A stretch of DNA of 64,000 nucleotides from CAVQBP01 sp963723205 (GTDB lineage: Bacteria; Bacteroidota; Ignavibacteria; Ignavibacteriales; Ignavibacteriaceae). The notes beneath the pieces are model-generated. The model searched no databases. It worked only from the letters and a program-made list of their open reading frames with translations, and was not told the origin of the DNA. Positions 1 through 8,850 of the stretch are shown here, piece by piece (within the stretch, counting starts at the first letter, position 1; each line of letters begins with the position of its first letter). A program made the position numbers and the translations under genes. The stretch spans positions 184,642-248,641 of the forward strand of contig CAVRQC010000025.1 in assembly GCA_963723205.1 (NCBI GenBank), given 5' to 3'.

Positions 1-409
1 AATTTCTTCCCCAAAATATGAGAAGAGCGAGCAGCAGGTTCATAAAGACACCTGCAGAAATAACTATGATTTTTTTCCATGCCGGTTTCGCACGGAACTC
101 ATAAGGCTGGGGTTCTTTATCTGCAAATTCTGTGTCAAAGCTTTCATCAACCATTCCTGCAATTTTTACATAACCGCCAAGTGGAAGCAAACAAAGCCGG
201 TAATCAGTATTTCCCTGCCCATCAAAATCTTTTGGAAGATCACCAAAGGTAAAACCGGAAATTTTATTCCAGCCGAATAATCTCTTTCCGAATCCTATTG
301 AAAAAATATCGGCTCTCATACCTGTAAGTTTCGCAGCAGCAAAATGTCCAAATTCATGAACGAAGACTAAGATACCTATAGTGATTATAAAATAAATTAC
401 ATAATCCAT
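1..409 (-). CDS. rseP: RseP/site-2 protease family zinc metalloprotease, N-terminal part (runs off the window)
   Basis: Only the first 136 residues are in the window; the gene continues past base 1. An early membrane segment contains the M50 zinc-binding motif HEFGH at residues 18-22, followed by the family's typical stretch from the membrane-reentrant region. The reading frame stays open to the window edge. RseP-type proteases cut transmembrane proteins such as anti-sigma factors or remnant signal peptides within the inner membrane. It lies 29 bp downstream of dxr on the same strand; a dxr-rseP pair is widespread in bacteria, which supports both calls. The ATG at 409 is the natural start because it places the HExxH helix at the usual distance from the N-terminus. 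Confidence 0.93.
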   Translation of the reverse strand, partial: MDYVIYFIITIGILVFVHEFGHFAAAKLTGMRADIFSIGFGKRLFGWNKISGFTFGDLPKDFDGQGNTDYRLCLLPLGGYVKIAGMVDESFDTEFADKEPQPYEFRAKPAWKKIIVISAGVFMNLLLALLIFWGRN

Positions 410-438
410 TTAAAAAATATCTCCTTATGAGGTGTATT

Positions 439-1581
439 TTAATTCAAGTTATTTGCAAACTCCCTGGTAAGCTGATCATACTCAAAAATCATTTCCAGGT
501 CAGGCTGTTTATGGTTCTCAAATTTATCCAATGCCTTGCTTATTATCGCCGGAATATAAGAAAATTTTATCTTTCCGTTTAAAAACTTTTCAACAGCTAC
601 TTCATTTGCAGCATTTAGAATGCATGGAGCAATTCCCCCTGTTTCCAGAACATCATAAGCAATTTTCAAACATTCAAATTTATTTAAATCAGGTTCAAGA
701 AAAGTTAAGTTACCTATTTTTTGAAAAGAAACACGGGGGAAATCATTTGCCAATCTCTTAGGAAAACTAAGTGCATATTGAATCGGCAGTTTCATATCGG
801 GTAAACCAAGCTGTGCTTTAATAGAACCATCTACAAATTCAACCATCGAATGTATTATAGACTGCGGATGAATTACTACCTCGATTTTAGTTTTTGAAAT
901 CCCGAAAAGCCAATACGCTTCAATAACTTCCAATCCTTTATTCATCATTGATGCAGAATCAATTGTAATTTTATTTCCCATGTTCCAGTTCGGATGATTA
1001 AGTGCTTGTTGAACTGTTACGTTGCTAAATGTTTCTTTGCTGGAATTTAGAAAAGGACCGCCGGATGCAGTTAGAATTAACTTGCTTACCTGGTTATCTT
1101 TTTCTCCAACCAAACATTGATATATCGCCGAGTGTTCAGAATCCACCGGGATTATTTCCGCGTTATGCTTTTTACATAACTTGGTTACCAGTTCACCTGC
1201 AACAACAAGTGTTTCTTTGTTTGCCAGGGCAATCCTTTTTCCTCTTTTTATGGCTTCAATTGTAGGAGCCAAACCAGCAAACCCAACCATTGCCCCGATT
1301 AAAACATCATATTCAATATTAGCAGCTGCGGAAAGCAAACCTTCTTTACCGCTTAGAACTTCACATTTACCTTTAATTTTGCTTTTAAGTTCCTTCGCAA
1401 ATTCTTTGTTTTGAACAACAACAAGTTCAGGTTTAAATTCTTCTATTTGAGGTTCAAGTAAATCAATTCTTTTATTAACTGTAAGAGCTGATATTTTAAA
1501 TTTATCAGGGAATTTCCGTATCACATTTAAGGTGTTTATTCCAATGGACCCCGTAGAACCTAAAATTAAGATTTTTTTCAT
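439..1581 (-). CDS. dxr: 1-deoxy-D-xylulose 5-phosphate reductoisomerase
   Basis: Converts 1-deoxy-D-xylulose 5-phosphate to 2-C-methyl-D-erythritol 4-phosphate using NADPH, the committed step of the non-mevalonate isoprenoid pathway, in the cytoplasm. The 380-residue length is normal for Dxr. The N-terminal Rossmann motif GSTGSIG is at residues 8-14. The metal-binding PVDSEHSAI segment, the ASGGPF loop and the NWNMGNKITIDSA block are all present, so the enzyme looks intact. It is followed closely by rseP and probably cotranscribed with it. The 151 bp upstream, before sufE, may hold its promoter, although I see no clear motif. Confidence 0.97.
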   Translation of the reverse strand: MKKILILGSTGSIGINTLNVIRKFPDKFKISALTVNKRIDLLEPQIEEFKPELVVVQNKEFAKELKSKIKGKCEVLSGKEGLLSAAANIEYDVLIGAMVGFAGLAPTIEAIKRGKRIALANKETLVVAGELVTKLCKKHNAEIIPVDSEHSAIYQCLVGEKDNQVSKLILTASGGPFLNSSKETFSNVTVQQALNHPNWNMGNKITIDSASMMNKGLEVIEAYWLFGISKTKIEVVIHPQSIIHSMVEFVDGSIKAQLGLPDMKLPIQYALSFPKRLANDFPRVSFQKIGNLTFLEPDLNKFECLKIAYDVLETGGIAPCILNAANEVAVEKFLNGKIKFSYIPAIISKALDKFENHKQPDLEMIFEYDQLTREFANNLN

Positions 1582-1732
1582 AAAACTTTACACGAAAATA
1601 ATAAAGGTAATTAAGAAACCCCTATGAATCAATGTAAAAGATTGACGAATTTTACTCAAATTTCAAAGTTTTTTGATAAAAAATGAATAAAAAAAGCAAA
1701 ATGTAGAATTCAGAATGTATTAATAAAAATTT

Positions 1733-2167
1733 TTATAAAAAATCCTTTGCATCTCTTTTTATCCTCTGGATAATGCCGATTAGTCCCATATTCTTCCGGG
1801 TAGATAAACCTGCACCAAAAATTTTATTAACAATATTTTCATCAATATTAATTATATTTTCAGGAGTTTCCCCGGATAGCGTTTTATCTAAGATAGAGGC
1901 CAATGCTTTTGCTGAAATTCCCTGTGGATTTTCGACTGCAAAATAAAACTTTAAAGTATTGTCATTTTGTTTTTTAGTCCACACATACGCCCCTGATTCA
2001 CAAAAAGGAACTTTATTTTTTTCCGGATAAGGTTTCTCTGCAATATCAGGAAGTACTTCTTTAAATTTTTCGGCATAATCTATTAATATATTAATCCTTT
2101 CATTCTCATCAGGTAAAAGAGAAATTGTGTCTATAAAATCTTGAAGTTTTTCAGGGTATGAATTCAT
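1733..2167 (-). CDS. sufE: SufE-family cysteine desulfuration protein
   Basis: A 144-residue SufE-like protein. In this family a conserved cysteine accepts persulfide sulfur from the SufS cysteine desulfurase and passes it to the SufBCD scaffold for Fe-S cluster assembly. The candidate acceptor is Cys56 in VPFCESGAYVW, which corresponds to the GCQSQVW-type motif. The C-terminal GLSTRKNMGLIGIIQRIK segment also fits the family. No sufS or sufBCD lies in the window. It follows the LapA-like and MscS genes with short gaps (14 and 27 bp), so the three probably share a transcript, though no functional link among them is obvious. Confidence 0.9.
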   Translation of the reverse strand: MNSYPEKLQDFIDTISLLPDENERINILIDYAEKFKEVLPDIAEKPYPEKNKVPFCESGAYVWTKKQNDNTLKFYFAVENPQGISAKALASILDKTLSGETPENIINIDENIVNKIFGAGLSTRKNMGLIGIIQRIKRDAKDFL

Positions 2168-2194
2168 TAATTCAAAATCCCGCTATCTGATAGT

Positions 2195-2476
2195 TTATAA
2201 GGTGGTTTTTGTTTTAGTATCATCCGGTAGATTATCTTTTTTCATTTCTTTGGCTGCTTCTTTTTTAATTTTCTCGGTTCTTTTCTGTTTATTGAAGATG
2301 CTTGCCAGGATAAATCCAAGAATCAACCCTACTAAACCGGTTAAAGAAATAAGAACAATTTTGGACATCTGGAATTTCCAGAAGAAAGCATTTATTCCAA
2401 CAATTTCTGTATTTTGAGATACAAAAAAAGTGAATAAAACTATTAAGATCATAAAGATAATTACTTTTGCTTTCAT
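2195..2476 (-). CDS. LapA/DUF1049-like small membrane protein
   Basis: A 93-residue protein with two predicted transmembrane helices (about residues 5-22 and 40-62) and a lysine/glutamate-rich cytoplasmic tail. The pattern of a first helix, an FVSQNTE turn, a short loop and a second glycine-rich helix ending LGFILASIF matches LapA-domain (DUF1049) proteins. In E. coli LapA works with LapB in controlling lipopolysaccharide synthesis; that role is not shown here because no lapB neighbour is visible. It sits 14 bp downstream of the MscS gene. Confidence 0.75.
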   Translation of the reverse strand: MKAKVIIFMILIVLFTFFVSQNTEIVGINAFFWKFQMSKIVLISLTGLVGLILGFILASIFNKQKRTEKIKKEAAKEMKKDNLPDDTKTKTTL

Positions 2477-2490
2477 TATTATTTCTTATG

Positions 2491-3369
2491 TTATTGAGAT
2501 GATTGAACTTTAAATTCAGTATTTTTTATATGCAAATCTCTTTGGGGGAAAGGAATTTCAATACTATGTTCTTTAAATTTTTCGAAGACTGCATAATAAA
2601 TCTGGCTTCTTAATATATTTGGTCTGTTATTATAGTCCCGCGTCCAGACACGTAAATTGAAATCAAGTGAACTGTCTCCAAATCCTTTGAACAAAACATC
2701 CGGTTCAGGCGTATTTAAAATGCCTTTATTTTCAGCAACAACTTCAAGTAAAAGTTTTCTCACTTCCTGCGGATCTTCATTATATGAAACTCCTATAGGG
2801 AAATTAAATCTGATATTCCTGTCCGTATGACTCCAATTAATTACTTTGCTGGAAATAAAATCGGAATTAGGAACAATAATAGAAATATTATCATTTGTAA
2901 CAATTGTAGTTGATCTCATCGAAATCCTGACAACATCACCCGAAACATCTCCTAATTCAATACGATCTCCAACTTTAATAGGACGTTCAAAAAGTATAAT
3001 TATTCCGCTTACAAAATTATTAGTAATATTCTGCAAACCAAAACCAATACCAACACCGAGAGCACCGGCAAGAACCGTAATTGCGCTTAAGTTTATCCCG
3101 GCCGATTGAAGGAAAACAATAATTCCTATTATAAGAACTATATACCGTATAATTGTACCTACGGCTATCCGAACACCAATATCAATTTTGCTTTTAGCAA
3201 GTAAATCGTATACTATCCATTTACGTAATTTTGAGGTAACATAAAAAAGCAGAAATAAGAGAATTAAGAAATAAAGCACCGACCACAAAGTAACTTGCGC
3301 ACCTCCTAAATGAATCGGGACATCAAGAACGTTTTTAACTGCATTTATAAAATCGTTAAATGTATGCAC
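2491..3369 (-). CDS. MscS-family small-conductance mechanosensitive channel
   Basis: A 292-residue inner-membrane channel that opens under membrane tension and releases solutes during hypo-osmotic shock. Three hydrophobic segments precede the pore helix; TM3 carries the Gly/Ala-packed motif AGALGVGIGFGLQNI at about residues 112-126. This is followed by the beta domain (GDRIELGDVSGDVV) and the alpha/beta C-terminal domain typical of MscS. It has no extra N-terminal domains, so it is a core-type channel. It probably leads the mscS-lapA-sufE transcript. A second, unrelated mechanosensitive channel (MscL) is encoded 1.5 kb away on the other strand. Confidence 0.93.
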   Translation of the reverse strand: MHTFNDFINAVKNVLDVPIHLGGAQVTLWSVLYFLILLFLLFYVTSKLRKWIVYDLLAKSKIDIGVRIAVGTIIRYIVLIIGIIVFLQSAGINLSAITVLAGALGVGIGFGLQNITNNFVSGIIILFERPIKVGDRIELGDVSGDVVRISMRSTTIVTNDNISIIVPNSDFISSKVINWSHTDRNIRFNFPIGVSYNEDPQEVRKLLLEVVAENKGILNTPEPDVLFKGFGDSSLDFNLRVWTRDYNNRPNILRSQIYYAVFEKFKEHSIEIPFPQRDLHIKNTEFKVQSSQ

Positions 3370-3537
3370 TTTCTCTCTTTATTAGCAAAATTATTTTAAG
3401 AAATGAAATAACCAACTGAAAAGATATCATAAAAATTTAAATTAAAAAATGATGACGATATTTGCAGCTTAAAATTTCTAAATAATTAAATAATAAAATG
3501 ATTTAATGTCAATTTATCCTGGATAACAGGATAAAAA

Positions 3538-4221
3538 TTACTTTTCCGCTATTTTCGTTCTTAGCTCATCAAGTTTAGAATTAACTTCCTGATTTTCAGA
3601 CGGATTTAAATTCAGGTTTCTAATTGAGCTAAATTCATCATATGCTTTCTGATATAAATTTAACTGCTCGAGTAATTTTGCAAAATAAATTCTATAATAC
3701 GGAATATTTCTGGTTTCAGGATACTTTCTATATGTTTTTTCGGCAGTAATCATAGCAGAACCCGAGTACCCGTTTGCAGCTAATTGCATCGCACCATTTA
3801 GTCTTTTAACTCCGTAGCCATCTGCATGATCAATGGGCATACCTTCCCCGTTTTCTTCGGTTCCATATACTGCCGTATTATTAAAGTTATTTTCATTCTT
3901 ATTTTGAGGAGCATTTATCATATTTTCCATTGCAATTGCAAGTAAAATATCATCAACTGACATTTTTTTGATATTCGATAAATTTAATACTGCTGGTCCT
4001 GTTAACGAAAAAGTAGTATTTAAGTTTTTTAATTGAACAACAGAATTTTCATTGACCATTATTGTAGTATTTGCACTTACAACATCACCTTGTTTTAAAT
4101 CAAACCAATTTTCGGAAAAGTTGGTTTGGGCCTGGGCATTTCCGGTTAGTATTGCAACAGTATAAGATTGTGCTGCCAAGGACCCCGTTATTAAAAAAAC
4201 CATTAAAAATATTTTTTTCAT
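3538..4221 (-). CDS. Secreted FecR-like domain protein with C-terminal helical (TPR-like) region
   Basis: 227 residues with a clear signal peptide (MKKIFLMVFLITGSLAAQS), so it is exported to the periplasm or cell surface. Residues about 20-90 form a beta-rich segment with features of FecR-like domains (a 'W..L..GD.V..N..I.V...S.V.L' pattern). The C-terminal third is helical, with a TPR-like pattern (YRIYFAKLLEQLNLYQKAYDEF). A lone FecR-like domain without a transmembrane anchor is not a sigma regulator here. Its function is unknown. It lies 46 bp downstream of a decayed transglutaminase-like gene on the same strand, which may once have been its operon partner. Confidence 0.6.
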   Translation of the reverse strand: MKKIFLMVFLITGSLAAQSYTVAILTGNAQAQTNFSENWFDLKQGDVVSANTTIMVNENSVVQLKNLNTTFSLTGPAVLNLSNIKKMSVDDILLAIAMENMINAPQNKNENNFNNTAVYGTEENGEGMPIDHADGYGVKRLNGAMQLAANGYSGSAMITAEKTYRKYPETRNIPYYRIYFAKLLEQLNLYQKAYDEFSSIRNLNLNPSENQEVNSKLDELRTKIAEK

Positions 4222-4266
4222 TTTATTCTCTAATATTGTTTTTCAATAGCTGTTTATTAAATTTGA

Positions 4267-4725
4267 CTAATTTATATCAACAATCTCTACTTTTCCTTTA
4301 GCCAGACCTAAATTGTTAATTGCATCTTTATTAAATTTTTCCATCCCAATGTCCTATGCAGAATTAAAGTTTGATAAAGATGTTGTTTCAACTACAATCC
4401 AAACCTGGTCTACTCCTTTGCCGTTTTTTCTAATTAAATATTTATCATCATTTTTAGTAATTAAACTAGCTTGCTCAGGAAAAAGTTCTGTGTTTACTAT
4501 AACATTAACATGCCCGATACCTGATCCCGGCTTATAGTCAACCAATGCGGCTTGTATTCCTATGCTTTCCAGGAATGAGCTTTATAGCACACTTAAATCA
4601 TAACAATCACCACCTTTCAATTCCATTGTTTCTTCCGGAAATCGTATATATTCTGCAGATGTTTCAATTATTCTCTTCTTCTTTCCATTGTTTACTCCTT
4701 TATTTTTGATGATTGATATTTTTTT
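4267..4725 (-). pseudogene. Decayed transglutaminase-like (periplasmic) protein gene
   Basis: Read through its stops, this frame encodes about 150 residues. It contains YIRFPEETMELKGGDCYDLS followed by SFLESIGIQAALVD and then a GHVNVIV strand. This Cys-Asp-containing block followed by a long helix is the signature of bacterial transglutaminase-like domains. Two in-frame stops interrupt it, TAA at 4582-4584 and TAG at 4354-4356, with recognisable sequence on both sides of each. Upstream the frame is closed by TGA at 4726-4728 with no start codon, so the N-terminal part is lost or out of frame. A 63-residue open piece (4354-4545) is therefore a remnant and not a gene. Confidence 0.75.
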
Positions 4726-4900
4726 TCAAAAAAATTCTTTAACTTAAAGCTTATATTTTTGTGCCATTCGAATTTTTCAATATCTCTTTCATTACAGCTT
4801 AATTTGATGACTTTAAGGGTTTTATAAATTGCCTGGAAATAGAGTTTCAGGATTATTTTATCTATATAATTACATTTAAAACATTTTAGGAGGGTGGATC

Positions 4901-5362
4901 ATGTGGAAAGAATTTAAGGAATTTGCAGTAAAAGGTAATGTAATAGACATGGCTGTCGGTATTATAATCGGTGCAGCATTTGGCACCATTGTAAAATCAT
5001 TGGTAGCTGATATAATTATGCCGCCAATTGGTTTGTTACTTGGTAATGTAGATTTTTCCGAACTTTTTATCCTGTTGAAAGGTGGTGCAAAAGCTCTTCC
5101 ACCCTATAATACTTTGGCTGATGCTCAAGCTGCCGGTGCAGTAACAATAAATTATGGAGCTTTTATAAATAATATTATTAGTTTTATAATTGTTGCTATT
5201 TCAATTTTTATTGTAATTAAAGGAATAAACAGTCTGAAAAGAAAAGAACAGGAAATACCCCCGGCAGCACCGACAACAAAAGATTGTCCTTATTGTTATT
5301 CAAAAATTCCATTAACCGCAACACGCTGCCCAATGTGTACTTCGCAACTTGAAGCTCATTAA
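4901..5362 (+). CDS. mscL: MscL large-conductance mechanosensitive channel with C-terminal zinc ribbon
   Basis: 153 residues. The N-terminal amphipathic helix and TM1 (MWKEFKEFAV, then VIDMAVGIIIGAAFGTIVKS) and TM2 (about residues 88-108) are classic MscL, the last-resort osmotic release valve that forms a homopentamer. The usual cytoplasmic helical bundle is replaced or extended by a Pro-rich linker and two CxxC pairs at Cys129/132 and Cys143/146, a typical small zinc ribbon. A strong ribosome binding site (AGGAGGG) lies about 8 bases before the ATG. It is monocistronic and convergent with the GH3 gene, with a shared terminator between them. Confidence 0.95.
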   Translation: MWKEFKEFAVKGNVIDMAVGIIIGAAFGTIVKSLVADIIMPPIGLLLGNVDFSELFILLKGGAKALPPYNTLADAQAAGAVTINYGAFINNIISFIIVAISIFIVIKGINSLKRKEQEIPPAAPTTKDCPYCYSKIPLTATRCPMCTSQLEAH

Positions 5363-5396
5363 AATTAATTGCACCAACTGTTTTGTACAAACAAAA

Positions 5397-5427
5397 AAGC
5401 TGTCTATTTGAAAAGAATAGACAGCTT
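5397..5427. terminator. Bidirectional intrinsic terminator between mscL and the GH3 gene
   Basis: A perfect 12-bp stem (5397-5408 with 5416-5427) closes a 7-nt loop. On the minus strand, the direction of the GH3 gene, the stem is followed by a run of six T. On the plus strand a weaker AT-rich tail follows. It lies between two converging genes, so it probably serves both. Confidence 0.8.
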
Positions 5428-5496
5428 AAAATTTTACAGCTGTCTGAAAATTTGAATAATAATTCGATTTTTTACTCAAGCGAAGAATACTAACAT

Positions 5497-8172
5497 TTAT
5501 TTTACATTCAATTCTCCTCTTAATCTTATATCTTTACAGGATGATCCTACCATAATATCAAAGAGCCCGGGTTCTACAACTTTTTTCATTTCAGTATTCC
5601 ACAAGGCGAGATCTTCAGGTGTTAGTTTCATTGAAACCTTTTTTGTTTCACCTGGTTTTAATTCAACTCTTGAAAAACCTTTTAGTTCAATTTTGGGCGT
5701 GGTTACAGAACTAAATTTATCGTTAATATAGAGTTGTACAACTTCTGCTCCTTCTCTATCTCCAGTGTTTTTAATATCAACTGAGACAATAGATGTTCCA
5801 TCAACAGGTGTATCAGCAGGTTCAATTTTTAAATTACCGTATTCAAAACTAGTATAGCTGAGACCATGTCCGAATGGGAATAAAGGTTCATTATCACCAT
5901 CAACGTAGCCCTTCCTGGCAGAAGGTTTGTAATTATAAAATATCGGCAGCTGTCCGGTAGATTTTGGGAATGATACAGGCAGTTTACCGGAAGGATTGTA
6001 ATCGCCAAACAATACATCAGCAACTGCCTGACCACCAAATTCACCGGGAAACCATGCTTCAAGAATTGCAGTGGCATTTTTTGCCAGCCAGTTAATTGAT
6101 AAAGGTCTCCCGTTTAATAAAACAGTTGCAGTTGGTTTACCCGCTGCATAAACCGATTCAGCTATTTTTTCCTGTGCTGCATCTAAATCAAGATTTGATT
6201 TATCTTTTCCTTCACCGACAACCTCACTGGTCTCACCCAAGACAAGAATTGTAACATCAGATTTCTTAACAGCATTTAATACTTTTTCATTTACAGAATT
6301 TAAAGATCCGGGATCAGGCTGAATCAGTTTCCATTTTAAACGGATACCAGCATAATCAACTTCCTGTCCTAATTCCATTTTAATTGGAACCGGTTGCCCT
6401 GCAAAAAGATGCACTTTTTTTGTCATCATTACATTAATCTTGTATGGTTCCCAATTATCAATAATCAATTTATTATTTAAGTATAACCTGCCTTTATCAT
6501 CGGTAATAATTCCTATTTCATAAAATCCGCTTGCAGGTGCAGTAATTGTTCCCGTCCATCTTACTGTAAAATGATCTGCCCTGATTCCAAAGCCCGGTCC
6601 AATATTATGATAATAAGGTGCCATATTTGTCTCAATCCGTTTTAAACCGGGTACTCCTTCGAAGTTTGAATTATTAAAATATTCAGCAAGTAAACCATTA
6701 TGTTTTTTACAGGGTGCTTGAAGGAAAGATGAATCGATAACAGTTAATGTTTCAATCGGCAGTAAACCGGCGGCATAATTAATCCTTACTTTATTACCGA
6801 ATTTTTTGCGTATTCCCTCTAAAACAGTTAGGGCATTAACATCTTTAGGAGAGTAGCCGCCTAAAGATTGAACATCTGCCAACGGTCCAACTACTGCAAT
6901 TGATTTAATATCTTTGCTAAACGGCAGAAGATGGTTTTCATTTTTTAATAAACAAATTGAATTTCTGCCTGCTTCCAATGCTAGAGCCTGATGTTCTTTA
7001 GAGTGATGATACTTAGCTACCAAGCTTGTAGCTGTGTATGGATTTTCAAACAGTCCTAATTTGAATTTTAATCTTAATACACATCTAACCGCTCTATCAA
7101 GTTCATCCATCTTAAGTGTGCCATCTTTAATTGCTTCAATAATTGATTGCTGAAACACTTCATGCGGGAAATCCATAAACTGCATATCTACACCTGCTTT
7201 TATAGCAGCAACAATTGCTTCTTTGGGAGTTTCCGCTGTAAAATGATTCGTATTAAGCATTCGGATAGCCCCAAGGTCAGATAACACCATGCCTTGAAAG
7301 CCCCATTCATCCCGTAAAATTTTCTTTAGTAAGAAAGAATTAGCTACACATGGTACACCGTCCCAATCGTGATATGCAGCCATAACTCCTAATGCACCGC
7401 CTTTTTTAATAGCAGTTTCAAATACATAAAGAAATGTGGTCCGTGCTTCCCGTTCTCCTACATGAACCGGAGCAGTATTGGTCCCGCTTTCCGGGACACT
7501 ATGAATAGCAAAATGTTTTGGTTCCGATATAACAGCATCTTGATCTTTTAAACTATTCCCCTGCATACCTTTAATAATTGCTAAACCTGTTTGTGCAGCC
7601 AGATAGGGGTCCTCACCATATGTTTCCTCTACCCGTCCCCATCTTGGTTCTCTTGCTAAGCCGAGGACAGGGGAAAGCACAAAGTGCACTCCATGTGCTC
7701 TTGCTTCGGTGCCAATAACACGACCAACTTTATGCATTAAGGTTGTATCCCACATTGTTGCTAATCCTATAGGTGCAGGAAAGCAGGTACCTTTTGAACC
7801 CTGATAACCATGCAGGGCTTCTTCAATCATTAAAACCGGAATACCAAGACGTGTTTTCTCAACCATATATTTTTGAATATCATTTGCAACCTTTGCACTT
7901 ACAGGATAAAGATCATGTAGTGAACCAATTCCGTTATTGCCTGCAATGCTATCAATTTTTTCTATGTCAAGCTGATTATCAGTAGTGATTTCTGCTCCGG
8001 TATACATATCCAATTGACGTACTTTTTCTACCACTGTCATCCGTTCTAACAAATCAGTTATCCTGTTTTCTGTATCTGCCCTTGCATCTTTGTAAGTCGG
8101 CTTTCCTGTCTGTTTGCATGAATACAAGGAGACAACCAAAGTTAATAAACTTAATAAAACTGTTTTTTTCAT
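5497..8172 (-). CDS. GH3-family beta-glucosidase lipoprotein with PA14 insert
   Basis: 891 residues. The N-terminus is a lipoprotein signal with the lipid-modified Cys at residue 19 (SLYSC). Next come the GH3 TIM-barrel domain (about 40-370; acid substrate-loop residues PKHFA, and SDLGA with the probable nucleophile Asp), the GH3 alpha/beta sandwich (about 395-740) interrupted by a PA14 carbohydrate-binding insert (about 480-610, starting GLLAEYFNN), and a C-terminal fibronectin type III-like domain (about 790-885). Such enzymes release terminal beta-linked sugars from oligosaccharides, probably in the periplasm or at the outer membrane. Most relatives have SDW where this has SDL. It is monocistronic; the exact substrate cannot be read from sequence. 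Confidence 0.93.
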   Translation of the reverse strand: MKKTVLLSLLTLVVSLYSCKQTGKPTYKDARADTENRITDLLERMTVVEKVRQLDMYTGAEITTDNQLDIEKIDSIAGNNGIGSLHDLYPVSAKVANDIQKYMVEKTRLGIPVLMIEEALHGYQGSKGTCFPAPIGLATMWDTTLMHKVGRVIGTEARAHGVHFVLSPVLGLAREPRWGRVEETYGEDPYLAAQTGLAIIKGMQGNSLKDQDAVISEPKHFAIHSVPESGTNTAPVHVGEREARTTFLYVFETAIKKGGALGVMAAYHDWDGVPCVANSFLLKKILRDEWGFQGMVLSDLGAIRMLNTNHFTAETPKEAIVAAIKAGVDMQFMDFPHEVFQQSIIEAIKDGTLKMDELDRAVRCVLRLKFKLGLFENPYTATSLVAKYHHSKEHQALALEAGRNSICLLKNENHLLPFSKDIKSIAVVGPLADVQSLGGYSPKDVNALTVLEGIRKKFGNKVRINYAAGLLPIETLTVIDSSFLQAPCKKHNGLLAEYFNNSNFEGVPGLKRIETNMAPYYHNIGPGFGIRADHFTVRWTGTITAPASGFYEIGIITDDKGRLYLNNKLIIDNWEPYKINVMMTKKVHLFAGQPVPIKMELGQEVDYAGIRLKWKLIQPDPGSLNSVNEKVLNAVKKSDVTILVLGETSEVVGEGKDKSNLDLDAAQEKIAESVYAAGKPTATVLLNGRPLSINWLAKNATAILEAWFPGEFGGQAVADVLFGDYNPSGKLPVSFPKSTGQLPIFYNYKPSARKGYVDGDNEPLFPFGHGLSYTSFEYGNLKIEPADTPVDGTSIVSVDIKNTGDREGAEVVQLYINDKFSSVTTPKIELKGFSRVELKPGETKKVSMKLTPEDLALWNTEMKKVVEPGLFDIMVGSSCKDIRLRGELNVK

Positions 8173-8268
8173 ATTACCTGATTTTATTATTAGTTTGATT
8201 TGAATTAGACTTTCAATAAAAAAAATAAAAATTTAAGGATGAAAGCACTTGTTTTTTTGTGTGATATT

Positions 8269-8850
8269 TTAATTAGTCTTTAATTTTTCAATTTCAGTAG
8301 GTGATAATTCTCTTGTTTTCCCGGGCATTAATTCATCAAGTAAAATATTTTTAATCCTGATGCGGATTAGTCTTAAAGTTGGAAATCCTATTTTAGCTGT
8401 CATCTTTCTTACCTGCCTGTTTCGGCCTTCAATTAATGTTACCTTCAGCCATGATGCAGGTATAATTTTTCGTTCTCTTATAGGTGGAATTCGTTCCCAA
8501 ACACGGGGTGCATTTATTTTAATTGCTTTAGCTTTAAGTGATTTAATTTCTTCTATTAAAAGACCTTCTTCGAATAACTTTAGATCATTATCACTTGGTT
8601 CACCTTCCACCTGAACCAGGTATTCCCGCTCGTGTTTATTTACTGGATTAAGTAAAAAATCAGTTAAACTTTTATCATTAGTTAAAAGCAGCAGACCTTC
8701 GCTGTCCATGTCCAATCTCCCAACAGGATAAACATCCTTTGGAAAACTGAAAAAATCTTTCAGGGTTTTTCTACCTTCTTTGTCGTTAAACTGAGAGAGA
8801 ACACCATACGGCTTATTTATAATAAAGTATCTGAATTTATTGGGGTACAT
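8269..8850 (-). CDS. rluE: RluE/RsuA-type pseudouridine synthase
   Basis: 193 residues, catalytic domain only, with no N-terminal S4 RNA-binding domain, as in RluE. The catalytic Asp is residue 47 in GRLDMDSEGLLLLTND. The N-terminal INKPYGVLSQF strand and the RNRQVRKM motif near residue 145 complete the family signature. RluE modifies a uridine in 23S rRNA in E. coli; the exact target here is inferred. Its start overlaps the end of the upstream GT2 gene by 14 bases, so translation of the two is probably coupled. Confidence 0.88.
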   Translation of the reverse strand: MYPNKFRYFIINKPYGVLSQFNDKEGRKTLKDFFSFPKDVYPVGRLDMDSEGLLLLTNDKSLTDFLLNPVNKHEREYLVQVEGEPSDNDLKLFEEGLLIEEIKSLKAKAIKINAPRVWERIPPIRERKIIPASWLKVTLIEGRNRQVRKMTAKIGFPTLRLIRIRIKNILLDELMPGKTRELSPTEIEKLKTN

